Shown: positions 26,861-35,733 of the stretch, piece after piece
How positions within the stretch are numbered: the first letter of the stretch is position 1
Layout of the letters: every line of letters begins with the position of its first letter
Source of the DNA: a bacterium
Lineage (GTDB): Bacteria; Planctomycetota; Planctomycetia; Pirellulales; Pirellulaceae
DNA length: 64,000 nucleotides
Assembly (NCBI GenBank): GCA_030430075.1
Contig: JAUIGN010000011.1
Location: 1-64,000, forward strand
Reading direction: 5' to 3'
The notes under the pieces: generated by a model
Database searches by the model: none
The model's input: only the letters and a program-made list of their open reading frames with translations
Told to the model about the DNA's origin: nothing
Program-made: the position numbers and the translations under genes

Positions 26861-28704
26861 TAGCGGTTCTTTCCGATTTCGATGTCCCGTGTAACCTGAA
26901 AAACACGTTCCTGGCGTTCTGCCAGCCGCTGCAGCACCTGACGCAGTTCGATGTCCGTCGCCGTCCCCACGGGGTCGTCCATGTCTTCCAATAGTCGAGC
27001 ATAACGCTTGGTGCGGGTGTTGATGCGTATCTGCAACCCGCGGATCATTTTAAGCTCGGCAATCTGATCAACCAGCGGCATGTCGTCCGGGTTCGGGGGC
27101 CGCGACGGCTGCTGTTGCTGACTCTGCTTCTTCTCCTCCAAGTCCTGCTGAGCTTGCTGCAACGCGGCGATCATGTCTTCCAGCGAGGCGATGATCTCTT
27201 CTTCGGCGGTCTGCGTGAGGATGCCGACTTTGACCGCTGCCAACCGATCGGCGACCGACCGCATCTCGTCGCGCATCTGCTGTACGGTCTCCGGGAACGC
27301 AATGGACGATCCTTCCTCAACCAACATTAACAGCGCCTTGTCGGCCTCGACCGCCAGCTTCGATTCGTCGAAGCCAAGCTTGCTGGCCTGGATATCGACC
27401 TGGCGTCCGCGATCCTCGGAAGCCAGCTTATCGAGCCGCTTGGTCGCCTCGTAGATCTTGAGCTGCGTTTCGAGCATCCGTCGAAAACGGCCCTCCAGCA
27501 TCGCCAACGCGTGTTCGACTTCCTCTTCCCGCAACTGGCGTAAGATCTGCTCCAATTCTTCCTTCGCCTTCTCCAATTCGCGACGCGCCTCCTCCTGTGC
27601 CTGGATGGCATCGTCCCGTTTCGCTTCCTCCAGTTTTCGCTGCGCATCGCGCATTTTCTCTTCCGCCGCCTTGATCCGCTTGCCGGCCGGGTTGTCGTTT
27701 TCCGGAGGCGGCGATGATTGTCCCTGCTGGGAACCTGACTCGCCATCCATTGGCTCACCGTCCTGGGGCTGACCGTCCATCGGCTCACCGTCTTTGGGCT
27801 CACCGTCCTTGGGTTCACCGTCCTTGGGCTCACCGTCCTTGGGCTCACCGTCCTTGGGCTCACCGTCCTTGGGTTCACCGTCCTTGGGTTCACCGTCTTT
27901 GGGTTCACCGTCTTTGGGTTCACCGTCTTTGGGTTCACCGTCTTTGGGTTCACCGTCTTTGGGTTCACCGTCCTTGGGCTCACCGTCTTTGGGTTCACCG
28001 TCTTTGGGTTCACCGTCTTTGGGTTCACCGTCTTTGGGTTCACCGTCTTTGGGTTCACCGTCCTTGGATTCACCGTCCTTGGGTTCAGCAGACGTTTCCT
28101 CCACCTTGTCGGCGAGGTTTCCGGTCCGCTCAGCCACACGTTCCTGGTCACTTGCCAGCCGTTGGGCGTCATCGTTGTTTTGCGTGCGTGCTTCGAGCCC
28201 TCGTTGCAGCCGGATCAGGCGGACGACTTCCTTGATGTATTCGCGGACCTGGTCGCGTTCGTCCTTGCGGCGCTCCGACCGGTCTTCGCTCAACAGTAAT
28301 TCCAGCAGGGCCTGCAAGTCCTTGAGCGCTTGTTCCTGCTCGTCGATCGCGCGCTTCAACTGGGCCGGTGGAGCGAGCAATTTGGCAACCGTATTTAACT
28401 GGGTGCGCGTCAACTTCGAAGACGATTGTTGTACGGCGCGCTTCAGCAGGGCTGCCCGTTGAGGGTTCGCGGAGGCTTCGATTTCCGCCATCCGAATGAT
28501 GGTCTGTTCGAGTCGCGCGTAGTTGTCGGCGACGCGGCTCTGGTCGAGCGACAGGCGTTCAATCTCAGTCGGCGTCTGGTCGTCGGCGGCCCAACTGCAC
28601 GGGGCCCAAGGCGAATGCCAGGCAACCAATCCAATGGTCACCAACACGGCAAGAAAACGAACTGCACGCCGCGGAAGCAGGGACGGGACTTGACGTTCGG
28701 CCAT
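26860..28704 (-). CDS. Secreted coiled-coil protein with about 20 KDGEP repeats
   Basis: A protein of about 614 residues. The leader MAERQVPSLLPRRAVRFLAV continues into a hydrophobic stretch ending CSWA. Helical segments (about 35-190) precede an acidic/basic tract of about 20 KDGEP units (about 205-305). Long charged coiled coils follow (EEKMRDAQRKLEEAKRDDA and onward) to the end. The frame extends to 28956, but that part is Arg/Cys-rich. ATG at 28704 has GGTGGG about 8 nt upstream and starts a normal leader. The gene is flanked by the DUF4175-like gene and the 352-residue gene on the same strand. The repeat tract probably acts as a flexible spacer between two helical parts. Confidence 0.75.
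   Translation of the reverse strand: MAERQVPSLLPRRAVRFLAVLVTIGLVAWHSPWAPCSWAADDQTPTEIERLSLDQSRVADNYARLEQTIIRMAEIEASANPQRAALLKRAVQQSSSKLTRTQLNTVAKLLAPPAQLKRAIDEQEQALKDLQALLELLLSEDRSERRKDERDQVREYIKEVVRLIRLQRGLEARTQNNDDAQRLASDQERVAERTGNLADKVEETSAEPKDGESKDGEPKDGEPKDGEPKDGEPKDGEPKDGEPKDGEPKDGEPKDGEPKDGEPKDGEPKDGEPKDGEPKDGEPKDGEPKDGEPKDGEPKDGEPKDGEPMDGQPQDGEPMDGESGSQQGQSSPPPENDNPAGKRIKAAEEKMRDAQRKLEEAKRDDAIQAQEEARRELEKAKEELEQILRQLREEEVEHALAMLEGRFRRMLETQLKIYEATKRLDKLASEDRGRQVDIQASKLGFDESKLAVEADKALLMLVEEGSSIAFPETVQQMRDEMRSVADRLAAVKVGILTQTAEEEIIASLEDMIAALQQAQQDLEEKKQSQQQQPSRPPNPDDMPLVDQIAELKMIRGLQIRINTRTKRYARLLEDMDDPVGTATDIELRQVLQRLAERQERVFQVTRDIEIGKNR
27782..28081 (-). repeat. 15-bp coding minisatellite (KDGEP units)
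   Basis: Twenty uninterrupted 15-bp units encode KDGEP (one KDGES). They differ mainly by CTT/CTC and other third-position changes. Three altered units with Met or Gln in place of Lys follow. Such tracts change copy number by slippage. Confidence 0.95.
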
Positions 28705-28978
28705 GATTGGACCCACCGGTGAGAGGTCTGATTCGGTTCGGCCGGCGCCGGTCGAACCGACCATGAGACGAGTTAGCCAGCGGCGCGAACAACCGCTGGG
28801 ATGCCCGCAGCGCAGGCCAGGGACGTGGCTTGAGCATTGCACTTCGCAGGTGCATCGGGTTGCCGGTCGAAGCGGGTTCGCGGCAAGGGCAGGGGCCCGC
28901 AGCGCGCGAAACGCCCTGTGGACCATGCTAACGATTGAGGGCTGGCCCCTGCTCATGGTTACTCCAGTTGGTTGCTTT

Positions 28979-29010
28979 CCCCGAGGACTACTCGCCCCGA
29001 GGACTACTCG
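28979..29010 (-). repeat. 16-bp tandem duplication at a stop codon, in a roughly 300-bp gap
   Basis: CCCCGAGGACTACTCG occurs twice without a gap (28979-28994 and 28995-29010). The stop of the DUF4175-like gene lies in the copy nearer the gene, so the protein is unchanged. The rest of 28705-29003 shows nothing recognisable. Confidence 0.85.
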
Positions 29011-31412
29011 GACAATTCGAGCAGTTGTTGCTTCTTGGTTTCCGAGAGAATCTTCTCCTGGTCGCGAATGATGCCACGGACCAGGTCGAGCAACTCGTTG
29101 AACGATTCCAGGTCCAGCATGTTTTCCAACACCTCGTTCATCGCCAGCAGCACCTCGTTTGCCTGCTCCAGTGCCGCCTCCGCTTTGGCGACCGTATCGG
29201 CATCTTCCTCCCCGCTGGCCGCCAGTTCGTCAATCCGTTGGTCCATGGTCTGGATGAGGGCTTCCAGTCTCGAATCCAGTTCGGGGAACAACGTCTCGCC
29301 AATCTGGTTGAGGGGCTCGGCAATCTTCTCCTGCAAGCGTTCCTTGCGATCTTGCGTTTCGACGCGGTTGTTGATCAGTTCCAGTCGGATATCGTCAAAG
29401 GAAGCGGCGATCCCCAGTGTCTCCTGGGCCGACTTCTGCGATTGGAAAACGGCGCGTTGCGAACGCAATAGACGCAATGCCCACTTCCGCTTGGCAATCC
29501 GCAGCGCGGCTTCCGCGGGCGACTCGCTTGGACCGTTTTCGCCTGCACTGTCGTCTTCCAAAGGACGATCCCGCTCTCCCAGGTCGCCACCGGTCGTTTC
29601 GGCGTCAGGACCTTCGACGCGGACGCGGACGAGTGAATCGCGCATTTCGGTGACCTCCATCACCACCTGCTCAAATCGCTTCCTCAGTCCGAGCTCACGC
29701 GCTTCCAGTCGCGACAGCAGTTCGTCGGGCGCAACGACTTCCAATTGGTAGTGGTCACTGACGCCAACGTTGGGGCTCGACGTCAAGTCGGCACGGTCGG
29801 CGGCCTTCACCGTCAGATTCAACGTGTCTCCCGCCTGTAATGCACGCTCGCCGTCCGCCCGCCGAGCGCGAAAATCAATATCGGTCTCCAGGCCGCCATC
29901 CCGGGCAATCGTAATCGGGACCTCGCCCGGTTGCTGATCTCCGACCATGACTTCCAACCACGTACGGGCTACGCCGTAGTCGTCCTGGACAGAGCCCTGG
30001 ATCGGAATCCGCACATCAGGCGTCACCGCCGTCCCGATCCCGCGCAAGCCGACGTTCACACGAGGGGCTACATCGGCAATCGCCCCAACGTAAACTCGAT
30101 GGGCCCGGTCCGAGGCCACGTTGTCGGTATCGACCAGCGTGATCTCCAGCGAGACAGGGTCCTGCAACTTTCCCAATGGGATCGCGAATCCCAAGCGATC
30201 GTCGTCGATCGCACCGTCGGGCAGGCTGGTCGATTTCTCTGACTGCGTATCAAAAACCCGCACTTCACTGAGCGGCTTGTTGGAGGCGGCCTTCAGCGTG
30301 ACCTCGGTGCCGGCCGGCAACTGGGTGCCGGAGGTCAGCGGAATATCCCGAGGCAGCCAGAGCCCCAATTCTTCGTTCACCATGTATCCGGGGAACTCGC
30401 AGCCCAACTCGGCTTCGATCACCGCGGGCGCGTCGACGACCTCCAGCGTGAAGCCGCGCAGACGATGGTCGAAGCCAACCACATCAAACGTGACCGTCGA
30501 GAGGATTCCTTTGAGCGGTTTGCCATCGTAGCTGAACGTCTGGTAATCGTCGCGGATCCGACCGACACGCGTCATATTGACGCGTCCGCGATCCCCCTCG
30601 GCCGTACGGTAGTAGATCGTGCATACGTCGGGCACATGTTTGGCCGTTGCATCGGCTCGGACCGTCAACGTCACGCTGGCACCGCGGGCGACCTTGACCG
30701 CCTGGTCCCGAAACGGAATCAGAGGCGCGCGGATCGCCCCGTCACGACCGGCCGCTGTCTGGGGTACGGAAACGCCCACGACCTCGATCCGCGAATTGCG
30801 CGGCCATGGGGTGTCACCCAGCCCGTAGATGCGTTCGACTCCGATGCGAAACGCCTTCGCCTGAGCCGCATAAAAAAGCCCAACACTGCCCGTCAACAGA
30901 ATTGCACCAACCAGACTAAAGACCAGCGGCCGCGCATCGAAGACGCTAGACAGCTTCACTCGCCGCAAATTGCCGATCGCTTCTTCCTGCGTCTGTGACA
31001 GCATCCGCGCGCTCGTATCGGCATCCAACTCACGGTCCGTCAGTTCGACCGATGTCAGCAGGCTATCGTGAAACTGGCCGAACCGCCTCTCTAGCAGCAT
31101 TGCCATACTGCGGTTCGGCATCCGCACAAACGTCCGCCGCAGCACCCACCGATAGAGGATCCAGCCGAGGACCAAGGCGATCGCGCCCAGCAGGACGGCC
31201 CGAGCGGTCCGCGGCATCTCGCTCGCCCCGAGCAGCACTGGGAGGTAATCGATCGCCAAGCTCGCCCAAAACGTGAGGCCGACCCAGATGACGGCCACCG
31301 AAAGCCCCTCGATCCAGACGTAGGTCCGAATCCGCCAGCGTAACGCAGACAAGAGCCGCACGATCTCGGCAGAGATTTGTGGCTTCTGAGATTGGTTCGT
31401 AGCGTCCATCAA
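29004..31412 (-). CDS. DUF4175-like membrane-anchored protein with C-terminal coiled coil
   Basis: An 802-residue protein. Two membrane helices near the N-terminus (about 33-56 and 70-88) precede a cytoplasmic-looking region (PNRSMAMLLERRFGQFHDSLLTSVEL). A third helix (about 165-185) is followed by a large beta-rich extracellular part (about 195-530). The last 270 residues are helical and charged, with the ETQDRKERLQEKIAEPL and EDADTVAKAEAALEQANEV type of coiled coil. The layout resembles DUF4175 proteins, which often sit near MoxR/DUF58/von Willebrand genes, but none is in the window. It is first in the minus-strand run down to 19366. Confidence 0.7.
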   Translation of the reverse strand: MMDATNQSQKPQISAEIVRLLSALRWRIRTYVWIEGLSVAVIWVGLTFWASLAIDYLPVLLGASEMPRTARAVLLGAIALVLGWILYRWVLRRTFVRMPNRSMAMLLERRFGQFHDSLLTSVELTDRELDADTSARMLSQTQEEAIGNLRRVKLSSVFDARPLVFSLVGAILLTGSVGLFYAAQAKAFRIGVERIYGLGDTPWPRNSRIEVVGVSVPQTAAGRDGAIRAPLIPFRDQAVKVARGASVTLTVRADATAKHVPDVCTIYYRTAEGDRGRVNMTRVGRIRDDYQTFSYDGKPLKGILSTVTFDVVGFDHRLRGFTLEVVDAPAVIEAELGCEFPGYMVNEELGLWLPRDIPLTSGTQLPAGTEVTLKAASNKPLSEVRVFDTQSEKSTSLPDGAIDDDRLGFAIPLGKLQDPVSLEITLVDTDNVASDRAHRVYVGAIADVAPRVNVGLRGIGTAVTPDVRIPIQGSVQDDYGVARTWLEVMVGDQQPGEVPITIARDGGLETDIDFRARRADGERALQAGDTLNLTVKAADRADLTSSPNVGVSDHYQLEVVAPDELLSRLEARELGLRKRFEQVVMEVTEMRDSLVRVRVEGPDAETTGGDLGERDRPLEDDSAGENGPSESPAEAALRIAKRKWALRLLRSQRAVFQSQKSAQETLGIAASFDDIRLELINNRVETQDRKERLQEKIAEPLNQIGETLFPELDSRLEALIQTMDQRIDELAASGEEDADTVAKAEAALEQANEVLLAMNEVLENMLDLESFNELLDLVRGIIRDQEKILSETKKQQLLELSE

Positions 31413-31836
31413 TTCCGAACGATCCTGTGAGAGTCTTCCAGCTTCCCTAATTATTTTAGCTCTAAGGATTTAAGGACGTCGAGCGTTTTGGCAAGGTTTG
31501 TGGCCGAGGAAGCTGGATCGTCGATAATTCTATGAATGCTGGCAAATTGGGAAAGCCCAACATCTTGCTTTCGCCGCTTGTGCATTCTATGACAGCCCTA
31601 CGGATCGCGGCAAATTTGCCGGTTCCGCCAGACGCGTTGTGGAGGCCCAATCGCCTTGCGGTCGCCGACGACGTCGTCTGGGTCGACGGAACGGGTCTTC
31701 AATGGCTTGCCGAATGTTGCCGCCACCCGTCGACGGTAGCTGCAGGCGAGGTGAGGCCGTTGTTCCCCCGCATCCCCCGTTCGCATGTCCGCCACCCGCT
31801 CACATTGTTGCCCTCAAGAGGCACCAGGCACTTTCT
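31413..31836. other. Divergent intergenic region
   Basis: An AT-rich stretch (31446-31476) lies just upstream of the minus-strand gene and probably holds its promoter. Minus-strand CTTGCC and TAAATC are 17 bp apart within 31474-31500, a weak match. The plus-strand frame reaching back to 31639 is not credible coding. No repeat was recognised. Confidence 0.4.
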
Positions 31837-32805
31837 ATGACACGGCCCATTCTGATCATTCCCGGCGACGATCCCTTGATGATCGCCGATTCCGCCCACC
31901 TGGATCGACTTGAAAAACAGGTCGAGCTGCGGGTTTTTCGCGACCGGCCGACGTCGATTGCCGAGCAGCTTGAGCGTGCTCGGGACGCGACGCTGATGAT
32001 TAACTCGCGTGGCAACACCGCCTGGACCGGGGCGTCGCTCGCCGCGCTACCTCGCTTGCAGATGATCAGCACCTGTAGTATCGGCGTGGACGCGATCGAT
32101 GTGGCAGCGGCCGCTCGGCAGGGAATTGTCGTGTCCAACGTTCCCGGCCGCACAGCTCAGGTGGTCGCCGAGCACGCTTTGGCCCTGATCCTGGCGACGG
32201 CCAGGCGGCTGGCCTTTTTGACGGCGGAGCTGAAGGCCGGTGTCTGGAACAGCATGGACAACGTCTACCTGCGTGGCCGAACGTTGGGGATTATTGGCAC
32301 GGGCGCGATCGGCGGCGAAACCCTGCAACTCGCCCGCGCCATCGGGATGAACGTTCAGGCCTGGACGTTTCATCCGACGGACGAGCGTGCGACCGAACTG
32401 GACGTCGCCTACGTCGAACTCGACCAACTGCTCGCCACCAGCGACGTCGTCAGCCTGCACGTCAAGCTGACGGAACAGAGCCGCCACTTGATCGGCGCTC
32501 GCGAGCTGGCCTTGATGTCGCCCGGCAGTCTCTTGATCAACACGGCCCGCGGGCCGATCGTCGATACGTCGGCCCTGGTCGCGGCCCTGGAAAGTGGACA
32601 TTTGGGTGGGGCCGCCGTGGACGTCTACGATGAAGAACCCATTGCCGCCGATCATCCGCTGCTGGCTTGCCGGCAGGTTGTGCTCACGCCTCACAGCGCT
32701 GACCAGAACCCGACCGGTCGTGAATTGCTCAATTCGGGAGCGGTTGACAACGTGCTCGCCTTCCTGGCCGGCAAGCCGCAAAACGTCGTCAGCTCGTCCG
32801 GGTGA
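31837..32805 (+). CDS. D-isomer specific 2-hydroxyacid dehydrogenase
   Basis: A 322-residue cytoplasmic NAD-dependent oxidoreductase that interconverts a D-2-hydroxy acid and its 2-oxo acid. The nucleotide-binding motif GTGAIG is at about 154-159. Catalytic residues are Arg238 (NTARGPIVD), Glu267 (VDVYDEEP) and His286 (LTPHSA). NVPGRTAQVVAEHALALIL is the usual hinge segment. Substrate (phosphoglycerate, glyoxylate or other) cannot be assigned. There is no C-terminal ACT domain, so it is not full-length SerA. ATG at 31837 starts directly at the first strand (MTRPILIIPG). The upstream frame to 31639 is Arg/Pro-rich and unlikely. Confidence 0.88.
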   Translation: MTRPILIIPGDDPLMIADSAHLDRLEKQVELRVFRDRPTSIAEQLERARDATLMINSRGNTAWTGASLAALPRLQMISTCSIGVDAIDVAAAARQGIVVSNVPGRTAQVVAEHALALILATARRLAFLTAELKAGVWNSMDNVYLRGRTLGIIGTGAIGGETLQLARAIGMNVQAWTFHPTDERATELDVAYVELDQLLATSDVVSLHVKLTEQSRHLIGARELALMSPGSLLINTARGPIVDTSALVAALESGHLGGAAVDVYDEEPIAADHPLLACRQVVLTPHSADQNPTGRELLNSGAVDNVLAFLAGKPQNVVSSSG

Positions 32806-32817
32806 TTCATCGGCACC

Positions 32818-32864
32818 CGGTTCCGGCTTCGCGCCGGACCGTTCGACGTCACGCACAGCGTGAC
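32818..32864. terminator. Two hairpins between converging genes (includes an R3-like hairpin)
   Basis: TCCGGC-TTCGC-GCCGGA (32822-32838) is followed by GTCACGC-ACA-GCGTGAC (32848-32864). Both lie between the end of the dehydrogenase and the end of the epimerase. They could act as a two-way transcription barrier. There is no T tract. Confidence 0.4.
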
Positions 32865-32932
32865 CAGCGGAACGGCGGGAGACCGTCTGGCCCCCGTCGC
32901 TTGTCGCCATCGTCGCCGGCGCGAGTACCCGC

Positions 32933-33889
32933 TCAGGCGACTCCGCTGACCTTCATCACGACGTTGGCTTCGAACGTTTCGCCGGGCCCCAGCAGCCGCA
33001 AGCCGCTGTCGATGCCGCGGGACTGCAGGTCCGCGGCGTTGGGGACGCACGTGTACGGCTCAATGCAGATCGCTTCGCGATGGGGCGGCGTGTAGACGAC
33101 GCATTCGCGAAATGCGGCGTCGAATTCTAACTGCATCGTGAGCCCGCTCTGCGGATCCAGAATCCGGGCACGTGACCAGCCGTCGTCATCAAACTGCAGG
33201 CCGGAAAACACGTCATCGAACTGGATGGCCTGAAACGGCCGCCCCGCCTGGAGTTCGGCGGCATCGGCAACGGCCTCCCGCTGTCCGGTCGGGTTCATGT
33301 CGACGAGTTCCCAGCGGCGAGTTACGGGTAGCTGAACGGTCACGCAATCCCGGTCGGCGCCTCCCAGCGGGACACGGAAATACGGATGAGTTCCCAAACC
33401 GCACGGCAAAGGACGCTGGTCCGGATTCTCGATGTGGATGTGGCTGTGGAGCGACGTCCCCTGAAGTTGGTAGCGAACCGTGATACGGAAATCGGCCGGC
33501 CACCGCTCGGCAAGCTGCGGGTCATCGAGCGAGGCCTGGAATTGGCCGACGACGAAATCGCCGCCGGACTCGACAACCCGCCAGGGTCGGTCCAGGACGA
33601 AGCCATGGATCGCATTCCCTCGACCGTCATCGCCGCCCAGCGGATACGAATGGCCCTCCCACTTGAGCGCCGGGCCGGCAATGCGACCGGGGAAGGGAAA
33701 CAGCAATGGAATGCCGCTGCCCGACGGTCGCTCGCCGCCCCGCTCAAAATTTTCAGCGGCCCACAGCACGTCGACCAGCCGGCCGCCGTGGGGTACTTGA
33801 AACTCGAAACAATTGAAGCCGACGCCGGCCAGCACGCGTGCTTTGGCACCGGTCGTCTGCTCTTCCAATGAAATGCACTCGATGGACAT
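32933..33889 (-). CDS. Aldose 1-epimerase-like (galactose mutarotase family) protein
   Basis: A 318-residue protein of the beta-sandwich mutarotase family that interconverts alpha and beta sugar anomers. Motifs are GIPLLFPFPGRI, NAIHGFVLDRPW (His95), LPCGLGTHPYFRVPL (second His) and EAICIEPYTCVPNAAD near the end (catalytic Glu region). The pattern is closest to the broader LACX/YeaD-like aldose epimerase group, so the substrate could be a hexose or a hexose phosphate. ATG at 33889 is set by AAGGAG at 33900-33905. The frame runs on to 34258, but that part overlaps the neighbouring membrane-protein gene in another frame and lacks family features. Confidence 0.85.
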   Translation of the reverse strand: MSIECISLEEQTTGAKARVLAGVGFNCFEFQVPHGGRLVDVLWAAENFERGGERPSGSGIPLLFPFPGRIAGPALKWEGHSYPLGGDDGRGNAIHGFVLDRPWRVVESGGDFVVGQFQASLDDPQLAERWPADFRITVRYQLQGTSLHSHIHIENPDQRPLPCGLGTHPYFRVPLGGADRDCVTVQLPVTRRWELVDMNPTGQREAVADAAELQAGRPFQAIQFDDVFSGLQFDDDGWSRARILDPQSGLTMQLEFDAAFRECVVYTPPHREAICIEPYTCVPNAADLQSRGIDSGLRLLGPGETFEANVVMKVSGVA

Positions 33890-33899
33890 AGCTTTCCAA

Positions 33900-33905
33900 C
33901 TCCTT
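33900..33905 (-). promoter_or_regulatory. Ribosome binding site of the epimerase-like gene
   Basis: AAGGAG on the minus strand ends 10 nt before the ATG at 33889. This excludes the 123-codon upstream extension. Confidence 0.6.
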
Positions 33906-33945
33906 GGTCTGCGTTGTAGGGGGCCAACTGCACGGGCCGAGTCAC

Positions 33946-33978
33946 CATAGGTCATCCATAGGTCATCCATAGGTGATG
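33946..33978. repeat. Three 11-bp direct repeats
   Basis: CATAGGTCATC, CATAGGTCATC and CATAGGTGATG are contiguous, about 57-89 bp upstream of the epimerase start. They could be slippage or a helically phased protein-binding site. Confidence 0.7.
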
Positions 33979-34014
33979 AGGCCGGGCGGCGATGCTGGCG
34001 AATTACCGTGGCAA

Positions 34015-35106
34015 TTAGAGCCGTTGCAGCACACCCGTCATGACCGTGACCAGGACGGCGGTCACGACAACCGCCGCCAACATACTTCTTCGCCGCGGCG
34101 CACCGAAGGCCACCGTCGCAAGATGATGCAGGAGGCCTAGCGACAAAAAGATTGACAGGCCAAGCAGACCGGTTGCAATCAAGTCGGCGCCCATGACTTG
34201 CTGCTGCGCATCGGGCGCCAGGCTGACAACCAACCAGATTCCGACCGGTAGCTGGCACAGGGTCGCGACCAGCGCCAGGCGGGCTCCCCAGATGGCGATG
34301 CGCCGCACTTCAGGCCCCAATTCATCTTGGTCTTCGGCGTCGACCGGCCGATCGTCGTTCGCCTCGGACCCTGACTCCGGTCGTTCGACATGCGTCGGCG
34401 GCTGTTCGCTCCCCCCTGATGCTCCGCCGCGCAGCTCGGCGGTCGCGACGTGCTCGGCCCCTGCCTGATCCGCCGCCACGGCAGACGCCAATGCAGGCGG
34501 GGCACTCGCCCGATGTCGCCACAACGCGTGTCCGATCAAACCGATCCCGACCACCGCGAATGAGGCGAACCCAAAGTGAACGGCTTGTGCAAAGACCGAG
34601 TCCTCCAACATCAGCGCCCGGAATACGGACGCATCGACCACGCCGTCCGGTGCCGCCTGGCCACGGTGGACGCGCGAGATGATCGCGAACAAGAAGGGAA
34701 AATGGTACAGCAGATTGGTCCCTGTCAGGAACAGGAGGACCGCGCGGACTCGCCGGGCCAGCCCTGATTGCGGCGCGTATTTCCAAAGTAAGGCAGTCGC
34801 CAGAATCAAGACCAGCGAGAAGACGAGCTCCCAGATGCCGAAGAAAATCTTCGATGGGAACCTGGCGAGCACGTCGCGGTACGTCGCGTCCCAATGCAAC
34901 CAGCCCAGCAGCAATCCCAACGCAGCGCCGGCGAGCAGCAACTGCAGCGATCGCCAGCAGAGATGACACCCGACGCGCGAAGCCAGCATGTCCCCACGGT
35001 TACCGCGCCAATCCAGCCACATACAGACCAATGGTCCCGCCGATGCGACGTTGACACACATCAAGTGCATGGCCAGAACCAGGATGATCGAAAGTTCAAG
35101 CAACAC
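34015..35106 (-). CDS. Multi-pass membrane protein, unknown function
   Basis: A protein of about 363 residues with eight or so membrane helices. A long charged loop (about 195-250, AELRGGASGGSEQPP to PVDAEDQDELG) interrupts them. Halves before and after the loop look alike in helix spacing. The first helix is LELSIILVLAMHLMCVNVASAGPLV. The frame extends to 35205 without a good start. GAGG at 35112-35115 lies 5 nt before GTG at 35106 and 8 nt before TTG at 35103; ATG at 35070 is a further option. I do not recognise the family. It converges on nothing and lies 125 bp upstream of the epimerase gene on the same strand, perhaps one transcript. Confidence 0.6.
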   Translation of the reverse strand: MLLELSIILVLAMHLMCVNVASAGPLVCMWLDWRGNRGDMLASRVGCHLCWRSLQLLLAGAALGLLLGWLHWDATYRDVLARFPSKIFFGIWELVFSLVLILATALLWKYAPQSGLARRVRAVLLFLTGTNLLYHFPFLFAIISRVHRGQAAPDGVVDASVFRALMLEDSVFAQAVHFGFASFAVVGIGLIGHALWRHRASAPPALASAVAADQAGAEHVATAELRGGASGGSEQPPTHVERPESGSEANDDRPVDAEDQDELGPEVRRIAIWGARLALVATLCQLPVGIWLVVSLAPDAQQQVMGADLIATGLLGLSIFLSLGLLHHLATVAFGAPRRRSMLAAVVVTAVLVTVMTGVLQRL

Positions 35107-35171
35107 AATTTCCTCGGATTGACACTGCGATCTGGGGCAACGTAGGATGAGGATCCTGCGGTGCATTGTAG

Positions 35172-35196
35172 CGCTGGGTGGCACATTCCCCCAGCG
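35172..35196. other. Hairpin just before tRNA-Val
   Basis: CGCTGGG (35172-35178) pairs with CCCAGCG (35190-35196) around an 11-nt loop, 15 bp before the tRNA. It could stop transcription coming from the left. Confidence 0.35.
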
Positions 35197-35211
35197 GGGA
35201 TGCACTTAATT

Positions 35212-35287
<76 letters not shown>

Positions 35288-35347
35288 GGATGCGGACGGA
35301 CGAATGGCCGATCGGATGTAATTTCCTCGCACGCGGTGCCAACCGTT

Positions 35348-35700
35348 GCGCTGGGGTGAACTCGCTGTGCGCGGGTGAAAGTGCTGTGCGCGGGTGAAAG
35401 TGCTGAGCGCGGGTGAAAGTGCTGTGCGCGGGTCTCCGACCCCGCACGTCCGCCGACCGCAAGGTCTCCCCTCGACGCTCCACGCCCGGTGACGCTTCTG
35501 CAGAGGAGTTGGGCGGCTGAGGAGACCTTCGGTCAGCCGTTTCGGCGTGGTCAGAGACCAGCGCCGAGCATGTGGTCAGAGACCAGCGCCGCGCATGCTG
35601 ACCAGCGCCGAGCATGTGGTCAGAGACCAGCGCCGCGCATGCTGACCAGCGCCGAGCATGTGGTCAGAGACCAGCGCCGCGCATGCTGGCCAGCGCCGGG
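35348..35700. repeat. Inverted R2 block with 19-bp and 44-bp tandem repeats
   Basis: This fills most of the 35286-35733 gap; no gene is seen. The left part carries 19-bp units (GCTGTGCGCGGGTGAAAGT) at 35364, 35383 and 35402, then R2 in minus orientation (GGTCTCCGACC to about 35470). The right part carries R2 in plus orientation from about 35515, followed by 44-bp units at 35566, 35610 and 35654, each with GTGGTCAGAGACCAGCGCC. The plus-strand hairpin is TGGTC-AGA-GACCA here, where other copies read GGGTC-GGA-GACCC. Confidence 0.85.
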
Positions 35701-35733
35701 CATGCCGAAGCTGCACCGAACCGTCGTCGACAA

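Noticed and set aside
27794..28462. Plus-strand frame rich in GSPSL repeats
   Set aside because: It is the complement of the KDGEP repeat in another frame.
35348..35700. CRISPR-like array
   Set aside because: The 19-bp and 44-bp units abut with no unique spacers, and no cas gene is present.
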